18,577 bases of DNA from positions 2,428-21,004 of the forward strand of contig DHCC01000002.1 in NCBI GenBank assembly GCA_002398875.1, in the 5' to 3' direction. This document shows positions 7,616 to 15,702 of this stretch, in pieces. The translations under genes were made by a program, and so were the position numbers. Position 1 is the first letter of the stretch. The number at the start of each line of letters is the position of its first letter. Source of the stretch: Bacteroidales bacterium UBA4912 (GTDB taxonomy: Bacteria > Bacteroidota > Bacteroidia > Bacteroidales > Dysgonomonadaceae). A model generated the notes under the pieces. The model saw nothing but the letters and a program-made list of their open reading frames with translations, made no database searches and was not told where the DNA came from.

Positions 7616-8035
7616 ATGAAGAGAATTACTGCCATATTTTCACTTGTAATAATGTTGATTACAGCAATTCAACCTGTAATCGCCATGCATTATTGTGATG
7701 ATGAGTTGAGCTCTCTTCAAATATACCACACAAACGGAATCCAAAACTCTTGCTGCGATGATTCAAAGAATCATGACCTCTTAATTTCAGGAGATTTTTG
7801 TTGCGAGACAGAAATGCTGGAGTTTTCAACTGATGAGTTTCAAACCAAATCAGAGCTGCCTGTCACAAGAATCTCACCTATTTCAATTGATGTTATGGGA
7901 ATGGCTCTGGTAAATCAGTTGGTTACATCTGAACCGGATTCCGATACTTTCTTAACTTCCTTAAAATTTCCCCCGAAAGGACTTTACCTTAATGATGTAA
8001 GTATTCTTACCTACATCTGTATCTACCGTATTTGA
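7616..8035 (+). CDS. HYC_CC_PP family small secreted Cys protein
   Basis: A 139-residue protein with a signal peptide (about 1-23). It shows the three signatures that name the family: HYC right after the signal peptide (residues 26-28), double cysteines (SCCDD and FCCET, about 42-60), and FPPKGLYLNDVSILTYICIYRI-like C-terminal sequence containing the PP pair. The family is known mainly from Bacteroidota and is found beside RND metal-efflux genes; its function is not established to my knowledge. The clustered Cys and His after the export signal fit periplasmic metal binding (inference). It has a perfect promoter of its own and lies 178 bases upstream of cusA. Confidence 0.75.
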   Translation: MKRITAIFSLVIMLITAIQPVIAMHYCDDELSSLQIYHTNGIQNSCCDDSKNHDLLISGDFCCETEMLEFSTDEFQTKSELPVTRISPISIDVMGMALVNQLVTSEPDSDTFLTSLKFPPKGLYLNDVSILTYICIYRI

Positions 8036-8070
8036 TTCTTAAGGAATATTGTATTCAGAAATGGGTAACA

Positions 8071-8086
8071 ACTGTTTACCTATAAA
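8071..8086 (-). repeat. 16-bp motif, copy 2, inverted, upstream of cusA
   Basis: Read on the minus strand this is TTTATAGGTAAACAGT, one base different from the copy at 7576-7591. It overlaps a local inverted repeat (GGTAA at 8064-8068, TTACC at 8076-8080), which gives it the dyad form of a regulator site. No -33/-7 promoter pair accompanies it here. Confidence 0.5.
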
Positions 8087-8090
8087 AAAC

Positions 8091-8138
8091 TGTATTCAAT
8101 ATACACTCCATTACTCTGTATTTTTAAAAATATACAGA
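8091..8138. promoter_or_regulatory. Two nested TGTAT/ATACA inverted repeats upstream of cusA
   Basis: TGTAT (8091-8095), 5 bases, ATACA (8101-8105), then TCTGTAT (8115-8121), 10 bases, ATACAGA (8132-8138). The second has 7-bp arms and an AT-rich core. In addition TGTATTCA at 8091 repeats the same eight bases at 8050, 41 bp upstream. The region has no TTTG element, so cusA may use an activator-dependent promoter or be read from upstream. Confidence 0.35.
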
Positions 8139-8213
8139 TATAAAACACCAGGCTAAATAATGCTTAATAATTAGCCAAACATGATAAAATAAACATACTT
8201 AAAAATATATTCT

Positions 8214-11200
8214 ATGATCAACAAAATCATAAAGTATTTCCTTGAAAACAGGTTTATTACAATCCTGTTGTTAATAACTATTATTGTTTGGGGGATATCA
8301 GTAGCACCTTTCAACTGGGGCAGTTTTCTGCCGAAGAATCCGGTTCCCGTAGATGCTATCCCCGACCTTAGTGACAATCAACAGATTATCGCAACCGAAT
8401 GGATGGGACGCTCTCCCAAAGATATACAAGAACAGATTACCTATCCACTGACTACATCGCTATTAGGTGTTCCGGGTGTTAAAACTATTCGTAGTACATC
8501 CATGTTTGGAATGTCTTTTATCTATGTAATATTTGAAGAAGATATTGAATTTTACTGGAGTCGCTCGCGTATTCTGGAAAAATTGAACTCTCTACCTCCC
8601 GGAACGTTGCCTCAGGGTGTACAACCGAGTCTGGGACCAGATGCAACTGCTTTGGGGCAAATCTTCTGGTACACTCTTGAAGGGAGAAATCCTGAAACAG
8701 GAGAACCGTCAGGCGGTTGGGATCCTGATGAGTTAAGAACTGCACAGGATTTCTATGTAAGATACTCATTAATGTCGGCTGAAGGAGTGGCTGAAGTGGC
8801 TTCCGTGGGTGGTTTCGTAAAAGAGTATCAGGTAGACGTGAATCCTAATTCTCTTCGCGCTTACAACCTTTCTATTATGGATGTAATGAATGCCATACAG
8901 AAGAGTAACCTCGATATCGGCGCCGAAACGGTTGAAATCAATAAAGCGGAATATCTTGTTCGCGGACTTGGTTACATAAAAAAGGTGTCAGACCTGGAGG
9001 AAGCAGTGGTTACCGTAAGAGATGGTATTCCGATAAAGATTAAGGATTTGGCATTCGTTACTCTTGGTCCTGCTACCCGACGAGGCGGTTTAGACAAAGA
9101 GGGAGTGGAAGCCGTGGGAGGCGTGGTGGTTGCTCGACATGGCTCCAACCCCCTTCAGGTAATCGACAACGTGAAGGAGAAGATCAAAGAGATAGATGCA
9201 GGTTTGCCACAAAAGACCCTCTCTGACGGGTCAGTTTCTAAAGTTACCGTTGTTCCTTTTTACGACAGAACTGCATTGATTCACGAAACAATAGGTACTT
9301 TGGAAACTTCACTAACACTTGAAACACTCATTGCCATAATCGTTGTAATTGTTTTGGTACTGAACCTAAGGGCTTCTGTGGTTATATCCAGCATTCTACC
9401 CGTTGGAGTTTTGACCACTTTTATCATAATGCGATATGCCGGTGTCCAAGCGAATATAGTGGCACTTTCGGGTATTGCTATAGCCATCGGGATTATGATT
9501 GATGTGGGAGTTGTGTTTGTAGAGAACACACTCAGACATATTGATATGGAAGAGAATAAAGGTATTCGGAAAGGTAAACCATTTGTAAATTTAATTTACA
9601 ATAGCATAAAAGAAGTATCCGGAGCAGTTCTCACTGGACAGCTAACCACTATTGTAAGTTTCATTCCTGTATTTATGCTGGAAGCGCAAGAAGGGAAACT
9701 TTTCGTTCCCTTGGCATTTACCAAAACGTTCGCACTCATAAGTGCATATATGATCGGTATAATGATTGTACCTACTTTGATTTATTACATCTTTTCGATA
9801 AGAATTACTTCGAAACAGGTTCGTAAAATATCAAACATCATATTGATTACTGCGGGGATCGCACTAATTATTATGACAGGATACTATTTATATTTTGCGT
9901 TGGTCTTGATTGGTCTTAACAACCTTTTCTCAGACAAATGGAATAACAATAAAATTCCTACTTATATAAATCTGGGGATTGTATTGTTTGCAGTTACATA
10001 TCTTCTTGCAATGGAATGGTTGCCCATGGGTACACAGGCAGGAACACCACGAAATTTCATCTTTGTTATTTTAATAGTTGCCTTTATCCTCGGTGCCCTG
10101 TGGCTTATGGTGATCTATTATGAGAAAATACTCCGATGGAGCCTTGCAAACAGGTGGAAATTTATGACTATCCCTATCTTAACCATTCTGTTCGGAATAG
10201 TTATCTGGCAAGGGTTTGATAAAACATTTGGTTTAGTAGCAAAAGGATTTGAGACTGTTGGATGGAAATCATTCCGAAAGACGGGATTCTGGCAGACTGC
10301 AAGCAATCGGTTTCCAGGTGTTGGTCAGGAGTTTATGCCAACTTTAAACGAAGGTTCATTTCTACTAATGCCAACAACAATGCCTCATACGGGTATAGAG
10401 CAAAATATAGAATATGTTGGAATATTGGATAAAAGAATCAGTAATATACCTGAAGTGGAAATGGCTGTCGGCAAATGGGGACGTGTCAATTCGGCACTCG
10501 ATCCTGCACCGACTCAAATGTTTGAAAATACAATTACCTACCGTCCGGAATATATATTGGATCAAAATGGTAACCGAAAACGATTCAAAGTAAACAGAAA
10601 AGGTGAATTTATTCTGACCAATAATACTACATATAATCCTGAAGATGGTTTTCGACTGATACCCGAAGATAGTCTGATTCACGACAGACGTGGTAAATAC
10701 TTCAGACAGTGGCGCCCGGAAATCAAGAATGAGGATGATATATGGCAGGAAATTGTCAACGTGTCTCATTTACCCGGACTAACATCGGCACCCAAACTAA
10801 TGCCTATTGCTGCAAGAACTGTAATGCTCTCCACCGGAATGCGAGCTCCTATGGGAGTAAAAGTATCAGGACCAGACTTGGAGTCGATAGAGCAGGGAGG
10901 CAAAGCAATAGAAACTGCTTTGAAAGATGTTACTTCAGTACTTCCGTCAACTGTATTTTACGATCGGGCTGTGGGAGCTCCTTACATTGAGATCAGCTTA
11001 AACCGGCAAGAGATGGCTCGTTACGGAATCACTGTGGCTGATCTGCAAGAGGTTATTAGTGCAGCTGTTGGCGGTATGCCACTGACTACTACGGTGGAAG
11101 ATCGTGAGCGTTTTCCTGTACGACTGCGTTATCCGCGTGAGCTAAGAGAAAATCCGGATGAATTGGCTAAACTTATCATACCCACTGCAACAGGTGCACA

Positions 11201-12059
11201 GATACCGTTAGGTGATGTAACAGACATAACCTATACGCGTGGAGCACAGATGATTCAAAGTGAAAATACCTACCTGATTGGATATGTTATTTTTGACAAA
11301 GTTGAAGGCAAAGCTGAAGTAGATGTGGTTCATGATGCCCAGAATGTGCTTAATGAAAAAATAAGAAACGGTGAAATGTTATTACCAAAAGGAGTTTCCT
11401 TTACTTTCGCCGGAAATTATGAACAACAAGCCCGTGCAGCACAGCGACTGGCGATTATCATACCCATTAGTCTACTTGTTATCCTGCTTATTCTTTATTT
11501 CCAGTTTAAAACAATCACAGCTTCTATAATTCACTTCTCCGGAATATTTGTGGCATTGGCAGGTGGTTTCATTCTTTTGTGGCTATACGGTGAACCATGG
11601 TTTATGAATTTCGATATTGGAGGAATGAATATCCGTGATATGTTCAACATGCAACCGATTAATTTAAGCATTGCCGTATGGGTTGGGTTTATTGCTCTAT
11701 TCGGCATTGCTACAGATGATGGAGTCCTGATGGGTACATATATTCATGATGCGTTTTTAGAGAGAGATCCACAGACAATGGATGAAGTGAGGGAAACAGT
11801 TGTTTTTGCGGGTAAAAAAAGAGTGCGACCTGCAGTTATGACTACTGCTACTACATTGATTGCACTTCTTCCTGTACTCACTTCCACCGGTAAGGGCTCA
11901 GAAATTATGGTACCCATGTCAATACCTACTTTTGGCGGAATGGTCATACAAATGATGACAATGTTCATCGTTCCCATACTCCAGTGTTGGTGGAGAGAAG
12001 GTGTTATCCGCAAAAAAGAGAAACAACAAGCTAAAATTACAGATTATGAAAATATATAA
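8214..12059 (+). CDS. cusA: CusA/CzcA-family heavy-metal RND efflux pump
   Basis: A 1281-residue inner-membrane proton/metal antiporter, about 240 residues longer than E. coli CusA. Family marks: N-terminal helix, PVDAIPDLSDNQQ, GRSPKDIQEQITYPLT, NLDIGAETVEI, the TM4 segment GIAIAIGIMIDVGVVFVEN (420-438) with the proton-relay Asp, EFMPTLNEGSFLLMPTT (706-722), APKLMPIAARTVMLSTGM with Met residues typical of the copper/silver branch, and FGIATDDGVLMGTYIHDAF near the end. The extra length is in three places: about residues 541-637 (three additional hydrophobic segments), 669-705 (longer linker) and about 780-842 (charged periplasmic insert). Its stop overlaps the next TolC-type start by 14 bases. 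Copper or silver is the likeliest cargo given the neighbours; zinc or cobalt is not excluded. Confidence 0.93.
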   Translation: MINKIIKYFLENRFITILLLITIIVWGISVAPFNWGSFLPKNPVPVDAIPDLSDNQQIIATEWMGRSPKDIQEQITYPLTTSLLGVPGVKTIRSTSMFGMSFIYVIFEEDIEFYWSRSRILEKLNSLPPGTLPQGVQPSLGPDATALGQIFWYTLEGRNPETGEPSGGWDPDELRTAQDFYVRYSLMSAEGVAEVASVGGFVKEYQVDVNPNSLRAYNLSIMDVMNAIQKSNLDIGAETVEINKAEYLVRGLGYIKKVSDLEEAVVTVRDGIPIKIKDLAFVTLGPATRRGGLDKEGVEAVGGVVVARHGSNPLQVIDNVKEKIKEIDAGLPQKTLSDGSVSKVTVVPFYDRTALIHETIGTLETSLTLETLIAIIVVIVLVLNLRASVVISSILPVGVLTTFIIMRYAGVQANIVALSGIAIAIGIMIDVGVVFVENTLRHIDMEENKGIRKGKPFVNLIYNSIKEVSGAVLTGQLTTIVSFIPVFMLEAQEGKLFVPLAFTKTFALISAYMIGIMIVPTLIYYIFSIRITSKQVRKISNIILITAGIALIIMTGYYLYFALVLIGLNNLFSDKWNNNKIPTYINLGIVLFAVTYLLAMEWLPMGTQAGTPRNFIFVILIVAFILGALWLMVIYYEKILRWSLANRWKFMTIPILTILFGIVIWQGFDKTFGLVAKGFETVGWKSFRKTGFWQTASNRFPGVGQEFMPTLNEGSFLLMPTTMPHTGIEQNIEYVGILDKRISNIPEVEMAVGKWGRVNSALDPAPTQMFENTITYRPEYILDQNGNRKRFKVNRKGEFILTNNTTYNPEDGFRLIPEDSLIHDRRGKYFRQWRPEIKNEDDIWQEIVNVSHLPGLTSAPKLMPIAARTVMLSTGMRAPMGVKVSGPDLESIEQGGKAIETALKDVTSVLPSTVFYDRAVGAPYIEISLNRQEMARYGITVADLQEVISAAVGGMPLTTTVEDRERFPVRLRYPRELRENPDELAKLIIPTATGAQIPLGDVTDITYTRGAQMIQSENTYLIGYVIFDKVEGKAEVDVVHDAQNVLNEKIRNGEMLLPKGVSFTFAGNYEQQARAAQRLAIIIPISLLVILLILYFQFKTITASIIHFSGIFVALAGGFILLWLYGEPWFMNFDIGGMNIRDMFNMQPINLSIAVWVGFIALFGIATDDGVLMGTYIHDAFLERDPQTMDEVRETVVFAGKKRVRPAVMTTATTLIALLPVLTSTGKGSEIMVPMSIPTFGGMVIQMMTMFIVPILQCWWREGVIRKKEKQQAKITDYENI

Positions 12060-13536
12060 CATCAAACTATTATTCATACTATTGCTGGGAATTATTATTA
12101 CCCTCCCGGTCAAAGGTCAGGGGACTGATTCTTTGAACCACTATCTGGAGGTTGCAGCAAAAAATAACCCTGGATTGAATGCCGATTTTCTTGCCTATAA
12201 GGCATCACTTGAAAAAATACAGCAGTCCGGTACATGGCCCGATCCTCAACTCGATATAGGTTTTTTCCTTAAACCGATGGATATTGTGGGAGGTCAACAG
12301 ATAGCTGATTTTACGCTTATGCAGATGTTCCCATGGTTTGGGACAAAAAAGGCAGCTCAAACAGAAGCCACACATATGGCAAGAATGTCATACGAACAAT
12401 TCAGGGAGACAAGAGATAACCTATTCCTGGAAGTATATACTCAGTGGTATATTCTTTCTACACTAAAAGAGCAGATTAATAACAACCGTGAAAATCTGCA
12501 GCTGTTGAAACAACTTGAGGAGCTTGCTCTTCGCAAAGTTTCCTCATCTTTTGGTGGGTCCTCATCAAGTTATTCAGTACCATCCCCTACTCCTATGACA
12601 AAAAACAGCAGTACATCTTTATCAGGCGGCGGGATGGCAGGAATGGGTTCTATGGGTGGTTCTGCAACATCCGGCAGCAATACTTCCTATTCTTCTTCAA
12701 TGTCAGGAATGAGCAGCTCGGGAGGAAGCATGTCTTCAGGTATGAATGATGCTTCCCCCGGCATGTCGGACGTACTCCGGATACAACTGGAAATGATTGA
12801 AATAGAAAACAACATTGAGAGTCTCATGTCCGATATCGCAGCTGAAAAAGCAAAATTCAATGCTTTGCTTAATCGCCCTGTAGATAGTGAAGTTATAGTT
12901 CCCGATTCAATAGTAAAAGTCCCTTTTATTTTCGATGAAGGTGTTTCTATAAGTGAAATCGAGAGCCAAAACCCAATGTTAGGCATGTTTGAGCAGGAAG
13001 AACTGGCATTCAATGCAAAAAGAGAGAAGGACAAGAAAATGAGCTATCCCATGTTAGGTATAGGACTGCAATATATGCTAATAGGCGAAAGCAAGACATC
13101 AACTATGAATCAAGGTATGACTCCCGAAATGAACGGCATGGATATGGTAATGCCCATGTTTTCTATATCGCTCCCTATTTATCGGAATAAATACAAAGCA
13201 CAACAAAAAGAGAGTCGATTTATGTCGCAATCGGCCCAAGAAAAGTATAATAACACGCTTAATTTACTTAGGTCAGATCTGTTTAAACTGAAACAGCAAC
13301 TCGACAATGCAGAACGGAAGATTGCACTCTACCAAAAGCAGGAACAACTGGCTCGTGTTACATATCAGTTGGTTGTTCAGGAGTTTGTAACTGCAAAAAG
13401 TGATCTTACCAACGTGATTCAGATGCAGCGTCAGTTACTGGATTATCAATTACGACAGGCAGAAGCTATCGCTGAATACAATACAAAGGTGGCCTCTATT
13501 CAAAAATTACGTTCTTTCAATTCATTAAATCAATAA
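12046..13536 (+). CDS. TolC-family outer membrane factor with Met/Ser/Gly-rich insertion
   Basis: Starting at ATG 12046 gives a 496-residue protein whose first residues (MKIYNIKLLFILLLGIIITLP) form a signal peptide; a GTG 45 bases earlier in frame would bury it, so ATG is preferred. It overlaps the end of cusA, as expected for an RND partner. Features are GTWPDPQLDIGFF and LMQMFPWFGTKKA in repeat one, and MVMPMFSISLPIYRNKYKA in repeat two. Residues about 166-240 are a low-complexity stretch of Ser, Gly and nine Met, placed where other family members have the short turn before the SDVL-type helix, that is, the periplasmic tip of the first helical hairpin. It should form the outer-membrane duct for the CusA/CusB complex and may hold copper at its entrance (inference). 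Confidence 0.9.
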   Translation: MKIYNIKLLFILLLGIIITLPVKGQGTDSLNHYLEVAAKNNPGLNADFLAYKASLEKIQQSGTWPDPQLDIGFFLKPMDIVGGQQIADFTLMQMFPWFGTKKAAQTEATHMARMSYEQFRETRDNLFLEVYTQWYILSTLKEQINNNRENLQLLKQLEELALRKVSSSFGGSSSSYSVPSPTPMTKNSSTSLSGGGMAGMGSMGGSATSGSNTSYSSSMSGMSSSGGSMSSGMNDASPGMSDVLRIQLEMIEIENNIESLMSDIAAEKAKFNALLNRPVDSEVIVPDSIVKVPFIFDEGVSISEIESQNPMLGMFEQEELAFNAKREKDKKMSYPMLGIGLQYMLIGESKTSTMNQGMTPEMNGMDMVMPMFSISLPIYRNKYKAQQKESRFMSQSAQEKYNNTLNLLRSDLFKLKQQLDNAERKIALYQKQEQLARVTYQLVVQEFVTAKSDLTNVIQMQRQLLDYQLRQAEAIAEYNTKVASIQKLRSFNSLNQ

Positions 13537-13549
13537 TACATTCAACAAT

Positions 13550-15160
13550 ATGAATAAAAATAAAATAAAAGAGATAAGTAAACATCCATATTTCAGATAT
13601 GGATTGGTATTACTTGCCGGTTTGCTACTCGGCTGGTTAATTTTTTCGGGAAACGACCGTAATCAGTCATCGCATCAAATAGAAACTGTTGAAGAAGCGC
13701 ATGATCACAGTGATGATCCAACAATATGGACCTGCTCTATGCATCCACAGATAAGAATGGAAGAACCGGGAGATTGCCCTCTTTGCGGAATGGATCTGAT
13801 TCCTCTGCAAACTTCGGGGTCAGGTGACGCAACTGTAGACCCGGATGCTATACAACTATCTGTTGAAGCTGCTGCACTTGCCAATGTACAAACAACTGTT
13901 GTAAGCAGACAGAATCCGATAAAGGAAGTACAATTTTATGGCACAATTCAGGTAGATGAGCGTCTCTCACAATCACAGACTTCTCACGTGAGTGGTCGCA
14001 TTGAAAAATTGTTTGTCACTTTCACCGGTGAGAGTGTAAAACGTGGACAACCACTTGCCACAATCTACTCACCTGAACTTTTAAACGCACAACAGGAGCT
14101 TATTGAAGCAACAAAAATGAAAGATATTCAGCCGGCTATACTTGAAGCAGTAAGAGATAAACTTCGTTTGTGGAAATTAACGGATGAACAGATCGCGCAA
14201 TTAGAAAATTCAGGAGAAGTTTCGCCATTTATTGATGTTGCAGCAACCACAAGTGGTATAGTAATTTCGAAAAATGTAAACCAAGGGGATTATGTTAATA
14301 CAGGCACTGTATTGTTCGCAATTGCCGATTTATCAAAAGTGTGGGCAATATTCGACGCATACGAATCCGATCTTCCATTCTTAAAGATAGGCGACCAAGT
14401 GGAATACACTCTACAGTCGTTACCGGGAAAAACATTTACAGGAAGGATATCATTTATAAATCCTATCCTCGATTCGTCCACACGTACAGCAAAAGTTCGT
14501 GTTGAGACAACGAATCCCGGAATGGAACTAAAACCGGAAATGTATGCTAACGCTATTATAAAATCACCCCTTAAACATTACAACAATGAGGTTGTTATTC
14601 CAAAGTCGGCTATTCTATGGACAGGAAAGCGTTCCATTGTATATGTTAAACAGCCCGACACTGATACGCCGGCATTTCTGTTACGTGAAATTGAACTGGG
14701 TCCTTCATTAGGTGATTCATACGTAGTATTGAGCGGATTAAATGAAGGAGATGAAGTTGTTACTAATGGTGCTTTCACAATAGATGCCAGTGCTCAGCTT
14801 GCCGGAAAGCGCAGCATGATGAATGAAACTGCAGGAAGGGCGGTTACAGGGCATGAGGGACATACAATGAGTGGAAGCAGTAATACGTCTGAAAATGGAG
14901 AACATGCGATGCTAACTGTACAGGGTTTATGCGAGATGTGCAAAGACCGTATTGAGAAGGCTGCCATGGGAGTAAACGGTGTAGGTGTTGCCAGTTGGGA
15001 TTTAAAGACAAAACAACTGCATCTTAATTTAGATCCTGCAAAAACTTCAGTAGATGAGATAGCAAAAGCTGTAGCAAAGGCAGGACATGATAATGATAAA
15101 TATAAAACAGATCAGGCTACTTACGATGCATTGCCTGCTTGCTGCAAATACAGGGGTTAA
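13550..15160 (+). CDS. cusB: CusB-type adaptor with N-terminal metal-binding and C-terminal HMA-like domains
   Basis: A 536-residue periplasmic adaptor linking CusA to the outer membrane factor. Order: membrane anchor (about 14-32), His-rich linker, heavy-metal-binding domain (60-85) with WTCSMHPQ and CPLCGMDLIPL (C62, M64, H65, C76, C79, M81), then the hairpin, lipoyl and beta-barrel parts of a HlyD/CusB adaptor (for example HVSGRIEKLFVTFTGESVKRGQ and TTSGIVISKNVNQGDYVNTG). A His/Met-containing linker leads to a C-terminal domain (452-536) with CEMCKDRIEKAA (C461, C464), resembling HMA copper-binding domains, and a terminal ACCKYRG (C531, C532). That domain is about 67% identical to the next gene product by hand alignment. 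It starts 13 bases after the TolC-type gene. Confidence 0.92.
   Translation: MNKNKIKEISKHPYFRYGLVLLAGLLLGWLIFSGNDRNQSSHQIETVEEAHDHSDDPTIWTCSMHPQIRMEEPGDCPLCGMDLIPLQTSGSGDATVDPDAIQLSVEAAALANVQTTVVSRQNPIKEVQFYGTIQVDERLSQSQTSHVSGRIEKLFVTFTGESVKRGQPLATIYSPELLNAQQELIEATKMKDIQPAILEAVRDKLRLWKLTDEQIAQLENSGEVSPFIDVAATTSGIVISKNVNQGDYVNTGTVLFAIADLSKVWAIFDAYESDLPFLKIGDQVEYTLQSLPGKTFTGRISFINPILDSSTRTAKVRVETTNPGMELKPEMYANAIIKSPLKHYNNEVVIPKSAILWTGKRSIVYVKQPDTDTPAFLLREIELGPSLGDSYVVLSGLNEGDEVVTNGAFTIDASAQLAGKRSMMNETAGRAVTGHEGHTMSGSSNTSENGEHAMLTVQGLCEMCKDRIEKAAMGVNGVGVASWDLKTKQLHLNLDPAKTSVDEIAKAVAKAGHDNDKYKTDQATYDALPACCKYRG
14903..15157 (+). repeat. HMA-like domain, copy 1 (fused to CusB)
   Basis: Codes for 85 residues from HAML to KYRG. 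By hand alignment without gaps, 57 of 85 residues are identical to the copy at 15370-15624, including CEMCKDRIEKAA, GHD-DKYK and YDALPACCKYR. The tandem placement 210 bases apart points to duplication followed by divergence, though which form came first is not visible. Confidence 0.85.
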
Positions 15161-15195
15161 TCAATCAGATAATTCAAATTTAAAAAAGTAACAAA

Positions 15196-15627
15196 ATGAA
15201 AAAAGTAATATTAGCGACATTTGCACTGTGTACACTCTTGTTCAATGGCTGTAATTCAGAATCATCCGGCAAGAACAACACTGCACCAAATAATGAAATG
15301 GAACACATGGAAACGGATGCACAACACAATGAAACAGATCACATGACATCAGGTGAAGTCCACGAGGAACATGCCATGCTGAATGTAAAGGGAAGTTGTG
15401 AAATGTGTAAAGACCGCATTGAGAAAGCGGCGAAGGAAGTGGAAGGAGTTTCTTTTGCGAGTTGGGATACCGAAAAACAGGTGTTGCATTTGAATTACGA
15501 TTCCGATAAGGCGACTGAAGACGATATATCAAAAGCCCTTGCGGCAGCGGGACATGACACGGATAAGTATAAAGCTGAGCAAGCTGTTTATGATGCTTTG
15601 CCGGCTTGTTGCAAATACAGAGAATAA
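15196..15627 (+). CDS. HMA-like metal-binding lipoprotein, paralogue of the CusB C-terminus
   Basis: A 143-residue protein. Its N-terminus MKKVILATFALCTLLFNGC has a lipoprotein signal with the probable lipid-attached Cys at 19; the lipobox FNGC is loose but acceptable for this phylum. A flexible linker rich in Met, His and acidic residues (about 28-58) leads to the HMA-like domain (59-143) with C68 and C71 in CEMCKDRIEKAA and C138, C139 in ACCKYRE. It is likely a membrane-tethered periplasmic metal carrier that hands metal to, or takes it from, the adaptor (inference). It begins 35 bases after cusB, and a hairpin follows before the ATPase gene. Confidence 0.85.
   Translation: MKKVILATFALCTLLFNGCNSESSGKNNTAPNNEMEHMETDAQHNETDHMTSGEVHEEHAMLNVKGSCEMCKDRIEKAAKEVEGVSFASWDTEKQVLHLNYDSDKATEDDISKALAAAGHDTDKYKAEQAVYDALPACCKYRE
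15370..15624 (+). repeat. HMA-like domain, copy 2 (free lipoprotein)
   Basis: Counterpart of the 14903-15157 copy, same length of 85 residues with no gap. The cysteine pairs CEMC and ACC are kept in both, while the surface residues around positions 22-50 of the domain differ most. Confidence 0.85.
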
Positions 15628-15648
15628 TTGATAGTATATCATTAATAT

Positions 15649-15687
15649 ATTGGAGTGAATATCCCATAAAATAGATATTCCTCCAAT
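15649..15687 (+). terminator. Large hairpin between lipoprotein and ATPase genes
   Basis: ATTGGAG (15649-15655) pairs with CTCCAAT (15681-15687), and GAATATC (15657-15663) with GATATTC (15674-15680), with one bulged T and a 10-base loop. It is 14 paired bases in all. The following sequence is AT-rich but has no clear U-tract, so it may be a partial terminator or a 3' end stabiliser for the upstream transcript. Confidence 0.55.
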
Positions 15688-15702
15688 TTAAATAATAATT
15701 AA

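Noticed and set aside
10365..10769. 134-residue minus-strand open frame inside cusA
   Set aside because: Antisense to a conserved RND coding region, no family resemblance, no promoter or start context.
12001..12045. GTG start for the second TolC-type gene, adding 15 residues
   Set aside because: It would place a charged stretch before the signal peptide and enlarge the overlap with cusA to 59 bases; ATG at 12046 gives a clean signal peptide.
12687..13034. 115-residue minus-strand open frame inside the second TolC-type gene
   Set aside because: Serine-rich composition follows from antisense reading of the helical region; no motif seen.
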